A stretch of 7,348 nucleotides of DNA from positions 3,346 to 10,693 of the forward strand of contig LFRX01000051.1 in NCBI GenBank assembly GCA_001512985.1. Reading direction: 5' to 3'. Source of the DNA: Acholeplasmatales bacterium DTU056 (GTDB taxonomy: Bacteria > Bacillota_I > Bacilli_A > ML615J-28 > CAG-698). Positions 1 through 6,900 of the stretch are shown one piece after another. A program made the position numbers and the translations under genes. The notes beneath the pieces are model-generated. The model had not been told where the DNA came from and ran no database searches. It saw only the letters and a list, made by a program, of their open reading frames with translations. The number at the start of each line of letters is the position of its first letter. The first letter of the stretch is position 1.

Positions 1-485
1 TTAGAAAAAAACCTTTAACTGATGAAATCTTAATGCAAATAGAACAAGAACTAGAAGCACAAATCCTAAAATGTTATGATTTTGGTATAAAACCAACACA
101 TCTTGATTCACACCATCATATTCATATGTTAGATGGAATTTCTGATATTGTAATAAATCTAGCAAAAAAATATAATTTAGCAGTCAGAACAGTAAATTAC
201 AGTAAATATCATGATCAAGTTAAAATGCCTGTTTTTGTCGATTGTTCATTTTATGATAAAAGGGTTTCGCTAAAACAGTTACAAAAAATTTTAACTAAAG
301 AACATGATGGAATCTTTGAAATTATGACCCATCCAGGATATATGAGTCAGGAGTTAGTAGATATAAGTATTTATAATGAAAAACGCAAACAAGAATTAGC
401 GATCTTAACTAGTGATGAAATTTTAACATTTATTCAGGAAAATAATATAGAATTAGTTTCATTTAAAGACTTAGTAAGCAGGTAA
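1..485 (+). CDS. YdjC/ChbG-family carbohydrate deacetylase, 3' part (5' end outside window)
   Basis: The frame is open from nt 3, before the first ATG at 33, so that ATG is internal and the gene starts upstream of the window. About 160 C-terminal residues are visible; the family is usually near 240-250. The motif THLDSHHHIH (nt 99-128) is the family's metal-binding histidine cluster. The C-terminal MTHPGY followed by a Y-x-x-x-R-x-x-E-L stretch also matches YdjC/ChbG proteins. Known members remove acetyl groups from chito-oligosaccharides or similar N-acetylated sugars in the cytoplasm using a divalent metal. The N-terminal metal-binding Asp is off-window, so activity cannot be fully judged and the substrate is unknown. 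It ends with TAA at 483-485. No terminator hairpin follows, so read-through into the next unit is possible. Family call is confident; the specific substrate is not. Confidence 0.88.
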   Translation, partial: RKKPLTDEILMQIEQELEAQILKCYDFGIKPTHLDSHHHIHMLDGISDIVINLAKKYNLAVRTVNYSKYHDQVKMPVFVDCSFYDKRVSLKQLQKILTKEHDGIFEIMTHPGYMSQELVDISIYNEKRKQELAILTSDEILTFIQENNIELVSFKDLVSR

Positions 486-491
486 TATAAT

Positions 492-520
492 TTGCAAAGA
501 TTATTTAAAAGTGTTATACT
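492..520 (+). promoter_or_regulatory. Sigma-A-like promoter with extended -10, upstream of signal peptidase gene
   Basis: TTGCAA (492-497) and TATACT (515-520) are separated by 17 bases, with an upstream TG at 512-513 that makes an extended -10 (TGTTATACT). Transcription would start near 526-528, leaving a leader of under 30 bases before the ATG at 554. It probably drives both the signal peptidase and DUF2156 genes up to the terminator at 1992-2018. Confidence 0.72.
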
Positions 521-553
521 AAAATTAGTTTATAGAAGGAAATGAACTAATAT

Positions 554-1101
554 ATGAAAAGATTTTTAAGTTTCATAGGACGCATTTTAGTAACTTTATT
601 TATCATCGTGACATTGTATAACCTAATTATTTTTCAAACATCGGAACAATTAACACACCATCTATTTTTGGTTATAGTATGTTAGTTGTTGTTGGTGAAA
701 GTATGGAAGAGACATTTACAGATAAAGATGCAATTATCATTAAAAAACAACGTAGCTATCAAGAGGGCGATGTGATTACGTTTTACCATTCAGTTGATGG
801 TTCAATTAATCGAATAACACATCGGATTATTGAAATTAATGAAGATGAAAAAATTTATATTACTATGGGTGATAAATATAAATCACTTCAGAGTGATCAA
901 GTTGCAACTGAGGAAGTAGATTTTGATGATGTAGTAGGAAAAGTTGTTCTTGTAATTCCTTGGCTTGGCAATTTGTTAAGTCTATCGATTTTACAAAATA
1001 AAGGATTAATCCTTACCTTATTGATTATATTTTCATTACTAACATTATTCTTATATATTTTAATCTTGAAAGATAAGAGAAGAGCAAAGCGAGGATACTA
1101 G
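554..1101 (+). CDS. SipW-like (ER-type) signal peptidase I, apparently frameshifted near its N-terminus
   Basis: Membrane serine protease that would remove signal peptides from exported proteins. The best start is ATG 554, after AGAAGGA (534-540), giving MKRFLSFIG and a hydrophobic helix. That frame stops at TAG 683-685 after 43 codons. The protease body lies in the -1 frame, open from nt 622: NTPSIFGYS (652-678), then the nucleophile region GESME (Ser at 700-702) and THRI, whose His (820-822) replaces the usual Lys, as in the archaeal/ER/SipW type. A GDKYK...D segment and a C-terminal membrane helix (about 1000-1065) follow. Adding one base around T630-T634 joins the two parts into about 182 residues, normal for the family. 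It may be a real mutation, a sequencing error or frameshifting; a less likely option is a separate 140-residue protein from ATG 679, which would lack the membrane anchor. The next gene is 18 bases downstream, probably in the same operon. Confidence 0.82.
626..660 (+). other. Frameshift zone in the signal peptidase gene
   Basis: The N-terminal frame (from 554) and the catalytic frame (through 679) are both open only between nt 622 and 682, so the switch must lie there. A run of five T at 630-634 is the obvious place: with one extra T the reading becomes Ile-Ile-Phe-Ser-Asn-Ile-Gly-Thr and passes straight into the conserved PSIFGYS. The codons here (ATT TTT CAA) do not form a canonical X-XXY-YYZ slippery heptamer, which favours an indel or read error over programmed frameshifting. 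Confidence 0.65.
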
Positions 1102-1119
1102 TAGGAGAATGATTTAGAC

Positions 1120-2007
1120 ATGAAGTTTACAAAAATTGACATCACAAACATTCACGAATTAATGCCATATTTACAAAAACAAAAGTATCAAATCTGTGAT
1201 TTAACAGTTGGTACACTTTATCACTGGCGAGATTACTTTAATTATGAATATTTAATCCATCAAAATAACTTATATATTAGAGGATTATTTGAAGGTAAAA
1301 CTCGATATTTAATCCCCCTCGGTGATGATGATTTAGAACAACAAATTAGATTTTTAAATTATTATTCACTAGCTCAAGGTGAAAAGTTAAATCTTGCTTT
1401 TGTAACTCAAGAAGCAATTGGAAAGATTGATGATGATTTTTGTTTAATCATTAATCCTGAGTATTTTGATTATGTGTATAATATTACTGATTTAATTAAT
1501 TTAAAAGGACTTAAATATAAACGTCAACGCAATCATATTAATAAATTTTATCGACTATATAAAAACTATTCATACAAAGAAGTAACACCAGATGATATCC
1601 CTCAAATTCTTGAGTTTTTAGATGAATACAAGGAAGAAACCAACGAGAGAATTTGTGCGCCGATTTTTAAATATGAAGTAGAAAAAACATATGACTTAGT
1701 AAGTAATTTATTTAAATTACAGCAGATTGCTGGGATATTAGAGGTTGATGGGAAAGTTGTTGCACTTGCAATTGGTGAAGTTATTGGTGATACTGTCTTC
1801 GTTCATATTGAAAAAGCCCTAAGAAAATATCATGGTTCGTATGCAGTAATTAATAATTTGTTTTTAAAACATCTACATCGTGAAGATCTTGTTTATGTTA
1901 ACCGTGAGGAAGATTTAGGCGATGAGGGCTTAAGAAAAGCCAAACAATCATATCGACCTATTAAATACATACATAAATACAATATAACAGTAAAGGAATC
2001 AAAGTGA
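1120..2007 (+). CDS. DUF2156 protein (phosphatidylglycerol lysyltransferase C-terminal-like)
   Basis: A 295-residue protein without membrane helices, matching the stand-alone DUF2156 family (a double GNAT-like fold, related to the catalytic domain of MprF/LPG synthases, which transfer amino acids from tRNA to lipids). Family marks visible are LKGLKYKRQRNHINKF at residues 128-143, GDTVFVHIEKA at 223-233, and NREEDLGDEGLRKAK at 261-275 followed by SYRP. Length is normal. Without the MprF membrane flippase part, aminoacylation of lipid is not certain; the acceptor and donor are unknown. The ribosome site AGGAG (1103-1107) is 12 bases from the ATG, longer than usual. The gene follows the signal peptidase by 18 bases and should share its promoter. 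The TGA stop (2005-2007) falls inside the terminator hairpin. Family call is firm; function is inferred only at the acyltransferase level. Confidence 0.87.
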   Translation: MKFTKIDITNIHELMPYLQKQKYQICDLTVGTLYHWRDYFNYEYLIHQNNLYIRGLFEGKTRYLIPLGDDDLEQQIRFLNYYSLAQGEKLNLAFVTQEAIGKIDDDFCLIINPEYFDYVYNITDLINLKGLKYKRQRNHINKFYRLYKNYSYKEVTPDDIPQILEFLDEYKEETNERICAPIFKYEVEKTYDLVSNLFKLQQIAGILEVDGKVVALAIGEVIGDTVFVHIEKALRKYHGSYAVINNLFLKHLHREDLVYVNREEDLGDEGLRKAKQSYRPIKYIHKYNITVKESK

Positions 2008-2018
2008 TTCCTTTTTTT
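1992..2018 (+). terminator. Rho-independent terminator after DUF2156 gene
   Basis: AAAGGAATC (1992-2000) pairs perfectly with GATTCCTTT (2006-2014) around a five-base loop, AAAGT, and the T run extends to 2018. The stop codon TGA lies at the loop/stem boundary (2005-2007), so the last codons of the gene form the left arm. Confidence 0.88.
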
Positions 2019-2045
2019 GTATATAGAGGCGAAAAATGGTAATAA
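2017..2045 (+). promoter_or_regulatory. Weak candidate promoter for PH-like membrane protein gene
   Basis: TTGTAT (2017-2022) and TAATAA (2040-2045) are 17 bases apart, with TG at 2037-2038 giving an extended -10. The -35 begins inside the preceding terminator's T tract. A promoter is expected here because the strong terminator cuts off upstream transcription, but both hexamers are imperfect, and TAATAT at 2043-2048 is an alternative -10. Confidence 0.42.
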
Positions 2046-2051
2046 TATTAC
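2039..2051. repeat. Perfect 13-bp inverted repeat, possible operator
   Basis: GTAATA (2039-2044), a central A, and TATTAC (2046-2051) form a perfect dyad overlapping the candidate -10 of the PH-like gene. It could be a repressor half-site pair, but in such A+T-rich DNA a short dyad can arise by chance. Confidence 0.3.
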
Positions 2052-2077
2052 TAGAATTTAACAAGTGAGGGATATTT

Positions 2078-2728
2078 ATGATGAACTTAGATCATTTAGA
2101 AAACTTATTAATATTAGGCGAAAATGAATTTATTTACAAATATTATCAAGCTTTTAAATATCCATCAAAACACAAAGAGTTAAATGTTATCGTTACTAAT
2201 AAGCGATTAATTTTATTATCAATAAATCGTTTTAATTTAACCCAAATAAAAATCGATGAGTATCCATTGCGAATGATCAATAAGTTTGTGATTGAGTATA
2301 GTCAAATAGTTTTAAAAAGTAAGATATTTTTATTTGTTGGTTTATTAATTTTTAGTTTATTAATGTTAGGATTGTTAGTGTATTCAGTAATAAACTTTTC
2401 ATTATTGTTATTTATTATTTGTTTTAACTTTTTAGGTGCAGGGATAGCCGGACAAGTATTTGCATTATTAACTCGTAAAAAACAAATTTTCTTATTAGAA
2501 GTTTATAATAAGTTTTACAACCAAAAAGTAATTTCAATCGCAAGTAAATATTATGATAGTCCATTTGGCAATAATAATTATTTTTTAGCCCATCAAGATA
2601 CCTTCCAAATGTTAAATGAAATTAGTATTATTATCGATCAAGCTAAGCAAATTAACACAAAACCTAACATCACTAAAGAAGAAGTTGTTAGTGTACCAAA
2701 TGAACAATTAGAACTTGTAACACAATAA
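2078..2728 (+). CDS. Membrane protein with bacterial PH-like motif and two-helix hairpin, function unknown
   Basis: A 216-residue protein. Residues 35-48 (ELNVIVTNKRLILL) resemble the 'TNKRLI' strand of bacterial PH-like (DUF304/bPH) domains. Two hydrophobic segments follow, at about 82-105 and 107-130, flanked by Lys-Ser-Lys and Arg-Lys-Lys, so both ends should be in the cytoplasm with a short exterior turn. After them, FLLEVYNKFYNQK and an amphipathic MLNEISIIIDQAK segment (178-190) look like the second half of the PH-like domain and a closing helix, as if the hairpin were inserted in the domain. The tail (190-216) is polar. Two adjacent ATGs (2078, 2081) are possible starts; GAGGG (2067-2071) suits either. 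It stands alone between terminators. Similar small proteins are usually uncharacterised, and no reaction can be assigned. Confidence 0.75.
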   Translation: MMNLDHLENLLILGENEFIYKYYQAFKYPSKHKELNVIVTNKRLILLSINRFNLTQIKIDEYPLRMINKFVIEYSQIVLKSKIFLFVGLLIFSLLMLGLLVYSVINFSLLLFIICFNFLGAGIAGQVFALLTRKKQIFLLEVYNKFYNQKVISIASKYYDSPFGNNNYFLAHQDTFQMLNEISIIIDQAKQINTKPNITKEEVVSVPNEQLELVTQ

Positions 2729-2731
2729 AAA

Positions 2732-2760
2732 AATCCACTGTAAAGTGGATTAATATTTTT
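2732..2760. terminator. Bidirectional terminator between convergent genes
   Basis: AATCCACT (2732-2739) pairs with AGTGGATT (2744-2751) around a GTAA loop. The + strand has T-rich TAATATTTTT after it (to 2760). The - strand has a U run from the A's at 2727-2733. It therefore serves both the PH-like gene and the acetyltransferase gene, whose stop (complement of 2750-2752) overlaps the stem. Confidence 0.83.
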
Positions 2761-3778
2761 CCCAAGATAGGTTAGTTTGCTTGCTAAACAACTGACAAAA
2801 TGGATGAGGATTATTAGTAATATTTCCTATTAATAATAGGGATGATAATTCGCTAATAGTAATAGTGAATTGCGGATTTTCGCCTTTAGTAATATTTGGT
2901 TGATTGTCTTTAATTGTCAAAGTTATAGTTTTATTGTTTTCGGGGATTAGATGGTCGGTTATTTTGAATGTCATTGAAAAAGAAGTACTTTTATAAGGAT
3001 AAATACTTAGAAAATATAATGGATTAATAATTCGTGCCATATTTAAAACTTGACCTGTATAATCGGAAATTTGTTCTATGTAATTTCCCTTTTTAGATAT
3101 TAATTCATCAGAAAAACAATATTCTTCAATAATGTCATCAACCGTAATATAATAACCACATGGGTGGTTATTTTTTTTAATTATATAAATATGGTCATTA
3201 TCAATTTGCAGTTCTTTTAGACGATAATAAAAATAATCTTTTGAACGCAAATGATATATTGGATAGTTTTTAACAAAGTCTTGGTATAAGTTGTATAAAA
3301 TATGAGTATCTTTGCCGGTTGCTTTTTCGAAAGTGTAAGCAAGTGATTTTTTAGTTTCATAAATCTTATAAAAAGAATATGGAACAAAACCAAATTGACG
3401 ATAAAAACTATCATTAAATGGATGAAGAGTAACTATTGGAATATTTTGATGATATAACTCATTTAAAACATTAGTCATTAATAACCTCATATATCCTTGA
3501 TGCATATATTGAGGATGCGTGCTCGCCGCCACCACCAAAAAACTATTGGTTACTTTTTGGTGATAGGATAATTGTTGGGGTTTTAAGTATAGACATGATA
3601 TAATTTGATTATCTTTTTTGAGACATTTAATTTGAAAGTCTTTAACTTTTTCTTCAAAGTAATAATCAATATATGGACCAGAATCATCAAAAGATAATTG
3701 ATATAATTCTTTTAATTCCTCTAAAATATTTAAATTATCATAAGGTTTTATCGTTAAAAAATCAATTTTTTTGGCCAT
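2750..3778 (-). CDS. Eis-like GNAT N-acetyltransferase
   Basis: A 342-residue cytoplasmic protein with the layout of the Eis/COG4552 group: N-terminal GNAT domain, a second degenerate GNAT half, and a C-terminal SCP2-like domain (about 265-325, ITLTIKDN... FTITISELSSLL). Acetyl-CoA site region: VVAASTHPQYMHQGYM at 82-97; the FYRQFGF strand is at 125-131, typical of the family. The usual R/Q-x-x-G start of the pyrophosphate loop reads M-H-Q-G here. Family members acetylate amines, including aminoglycosides in some cases, but most homologues have unknown substrates, so resistance should not be assumed. The start is set at ATG 3778-3776 because AGGTGA (complement of 3784-3789) is five bases upstream. 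An in-frame GTG at 3787 would sit on this ribosome site. It is divergent from the large repeat gene and convergent with the PH-like gene. The C-terminus ends in Tyr. Confidence 0.86.
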   Translation of the reverse strand: MAKKIDFLTIKPYDNLNILEELKELYQLSFDDSGPYIDYYFEEKVKDFQIKCLKKDNQIISCLYLKPQQLSYHQKVTNSFLVVAASTHPQYMHQGYMRLLMTNVLNELYHQNIPIVTLHPFNDSFYRQFGFVPYSFYKIYETKKSLAYTFEKATGKDTHILYNLYQDFVKNYPIYHLRSKDYFYYRLKELQIDNDHIYIIKKNNHPCGYYITVDDIIEEYCFSDELISKKGNYIEQISDYTGQVLNMARIINPLYFLSIYPYKSTSFSMTFKITDHLIPENNKTITLTIKDNQPNITKGENPQFTITISELSSLLLIGNITNNPHPFCQLFSKQTNLSWEKY

Positions 3779-3800
3779 ATTTATCACCTACTGTATAGTT

Positions 3801-3809
3801 ATTTTAGCA
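3801..3809 (-). promoter_or_regulatory. Extended -10 promoter for the GNAT gene
   Basis: On the minus strand TGCTAAAAT (complement of 3801-3809) forms an extended -10, TG-N-TAAAAT. The -35 region is A+T-rich without a good TTGACA match (TTTAAT-like at 17 bases). The predicted start leaves a short leader of about 15-20 bases before the AGGTGA ribosome site. Confidence 0.55.
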
Positions 3810-3857
3810 TAAATTAAAAGAAAATTAAAAATTTACTCAAAAAATTATAAGAAAGTG

Positions 3858-3866
3858 TGATATAAT
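3858..3866 (+). promoter_or_regulatory. Extended -10 promoter for the large repeat-protein gene
   Basis: TGATATAAT (3858-3866) is a perfect extended -10 with consensus TATAAT at 3861-3866. No convincing -35 is seen 16-18 bases upstream (CAAAAA), which an extended -10 can tolerate. A leader of about 37 bases leads to the strong AAGGAGGA (3897-3904) ribosome site, six bases before the ATG at 3911. It is back to back with the GNAT promoter, separated by an almost pure A+T stretch. Confidence 0.7.
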
Positions 3867-3910
3867 TAGTTAAACAAAAATTCCTATTTTCTTTTTAAGG
3901 AGGAACGCAT

Positions 3911-6900
3911 ATGACTAATTTGCCAGGTTCCCCAGCATTTTCCGAATTAATATCAATCTTTTTCTTAATTATACTTGGATACGGAGCTTTAGTAGGGTTC
4001 ATCAGGGGGAAACAAAAAGCACTATTTTATTTTATATTTTTTGCCTTTTTTGTATTAATTGGCGTGTTAGTGTATCCACTGATACTAAATGTAGCATTAA
4101 AACAAGAAATAAATGGTTTTAGTGCAAAAGCAGAATTAATTGAATTTTTGAGTCAAAATAATCCAGATTTATTGCCATTAGTAGAAGAGGATACTTTAAC
4201 ATATAGTTTTTTGACAACCGTGGTTGACTTTTTATCTAAACATGTATGGGTTATTATAATTTTAATCTTATCATTTTTTGTGCTTCCAATTATTACATTT
4301 GTCTTTTGGTTATTCTTTAGAAAGAAACAAAAAAAAGGACTAATTAACCGCTTGATTGGAGCATTAATTGGCTTAGTGCATAGCGGGGTTCATGTCCTAT
4401 TTTATGCAATATTGTTTGCGGGGGTTAGTTCGCTTTTAAAACCAGCAACTGAATTTTTAGAAATCCAAAAAGAGTTACAAGAAACTTCTGAAAGCGAAAA
4501 TACTTATCAACTATTACCACTAGAAGATTCAAATGAATTTGGATTTGTGAATGAAGTTGTTGATGCATATCGAGAAAGTTTTATTGGAAAAACATACAAT
4601 GTAATTAAAATTAAAAACAAACCAATTGATTTAGTTTTATATGATTTAACATTTAACTTAGAATTTAATAGTAAACGTATTTATATAAGAGAAGAGTTAA
4701 TTAATTTATTCGAATTATTAACCGATGTCACAAACGATATTGATTTAAATGAAAAAATCTTAAATCAAGTTTTAAGTTTAGAAGAACAAAAATTAATAGA
4801 TTATGTTGACCGATTATCTAATTTAAAACTAATAAATGTCATATTTCCACTAGGAGTAGAAGTTTTATTTAATACTAATATTGTGGACTTAAAAGGGTTT
4901 GAAATTAGTACGCATGATTATCAAAAACTATTAAAGCTTAATTACCAAAACGAAATAAAAAATATCGGTTATGTAGCCATCGATGTAGCAAAACTAGTTG
5001 ATTTTAACAATTTACAAAATCAAAACTTTTTAGGTTTTGAGCCAACTCGGGTATCGCGAATTTTTGATAATTTAGGTGAATTAGAATTAGTAAATATCTT
5101 AGCCCCAGTTGGAATTAATATTTTACTTGAACAACCACAATTTAAAGAGTTAGTTAATAAAGATGAAATAAATTTAAAGCAAATAGATTTTAAACAGGAA
5201 TTTAAAAATTTAGGAAATGTTTATAATGCACTTTATTCATTAAATATTGATACAACGAAATTGAAAGAAATAAATTTTATGGATTTAGATGTAGAAGGGG
5301 TAAAAGGAACCTTTACACAACTTGGCAATTTACAATTAGTTAATGTTGTTGGTCCAATTGCCTTAAATAAAGTATTAGAGATTGAGCAACTAAAACAAAT
5401 CTTTACTTCAGAAGAAGTTGATTTAAGTAATATTTCATTTAAACAAGAATTTACCGCTTTAGGAAATCTTTACGAAGCATTTCATAATTTAGGAGTTCGT
5501 ACTACTAAACTTAAAGATATTCCATTTGACCAAATTGAAGACGAAAAAATTATTGCTTTTTCTAATGCTTTATACAATTTACAATTAGTCCAAAAAACTA
5601 CCCCAGCGGTAATAGGTTATGTTGTAGAAAACTTATTGCCTGATGAAGTAGCAAATTACATTGATCGTCAAACAGTGAAAAATGTAAATTGGAACGGTCG
5701 GGAAATTAGTTCGATTTTATTACTAGGTAAATTAATAATGGCCAATGGTGCTGCAGATGAAAACTTTAATTTTGAAAACTTGCTTACTGAAGCTACGACT
5801 CTTGCAATGGCCAAATATATGTCTGAATCTAGCTTAATCTCACAAAACTTAACATCATTTGTCCAAGGGTTAATAAATGAGCAAGACATTAGTTTCTTAA
5901 AAGAAATTACAATTGAAGATGATTTCGAATGGACTGAAAATGAGTTATATTCTATCTTTACGGTTGCTAGAATTGCGAAAGATTTAATGGCAAATGGTGA
6001 AATCGACTTCGCTAATGCTAGAGAAGAGACATTGAGTGAGCTTGCCGAAGCGATGGCCAATTCGAAAATAATTTCTAGTAATTTAACTCCGATTTTTACA
6101 ACACTTGTTTCTGAAAGCGATGTTGATTTAGATATTACTGTTAAAAATGATTTCGTTTGGACTGAAAGAGAAATTAATGCTATTTTACAATCAATTCGTA
6201 TTGTTTATACATATGGTGGAGATATATCTAATTTATTTGGTATTAGTGATGAAGATATTAATGTCATTTTAGAATCAGAAATAATAACTCAAGCAATGAT
6301 AAATTATTTCTATGAATATACCAAAGAAGGTGCGGATTTACATGGTATTTTAGTTGTTAACTTGAGTAAAAATGATCCACGCTGGTATGATCAATATGAA
6401 GGTGATGTTCGTACTAAGGACGGCGAACTACGAAAACTTATAAAAGGTTTAGGGGTTTTAATGGGCGAAGAATATCAACCAGGAGATGACATAAACTTTA
6501 ACCGTCTAACAACATTAACTGATAATGATATTACTATTTTATTAGATTCACTAATTATTAACGATAGTCTTCGTCAAAAATTAGTTGATTTATCAAGTCC
6601 TGGCGGAGAACTTGAAGATTTATTAATAGTTCAATTTGATGTTGATGATCCACGTTGGTATGATAGTGAAGAAGAAGGCGAATTACGAAAATTAATCCGT
6701 AGTTTTAAATTGATTTTTGGTGAAGACTTTGATGTTAACAATCCAGATTTAAATATCAATAATATTTTAACTATGAGTGATACTGATTTAGACGTTATTC
6801 TTAAGTCGCAAATAATGAGCGACTCATTAATCAATCAAATTTATAAATTATCCGCTGAAGAAGGCGAATTATATGAAATCTTAATAATTCCATCACATCT

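Noticed and set aside
33..35. ATG at 33 as start of the deacetylase.
   Set aside because: The frame is open to the left edge and the family's N-terminal domain with its metal-binding Asp is missing, so the gene must begin upstream.
626..640. Programmed -1 frameshifting in the signal peptidase.
   Set aside because: No X-XXY-YYZ heptamer in the right frame and no clear downstream stem; a one-base indel or read error explains it more simply, though it is not excluded.
3217..3414. Second minus-strand open frame of 65 codons inside the acetyltransferase gene.
   Set aside because: It is an alternate frame of a well-supported gene with family motifs and has no features of its own.
3779..3787. GTG at 3787 as start of the acetyltransferase.
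   Set aside because: The GTG is part of the AGGTGA ribosome site that is properly spaced for the ATG at 3778; starting there would leave no ribosome site.
3881..3905. Possible hairpin TTCCT...AGGAA masking the ribosome site of the large gene.
   Set aside because: Only five weak pairs across a 15-base loop; too little to call a regulatory structure or riboswitch.
5668..6060. Minus-strand open frame of 130 codons, Ser- and Ile-rich.
   Set aside because: It lies wholly antisense to the repeat gene, has no promoter or ribosome site, and its composition is what the reverse of that coding sequence would give.
6631..6834. Minus-strand open frame of 67 codons.
   Set aside because: Antisense shadow of the repeat region, with no recognisable motif or ribosome site.
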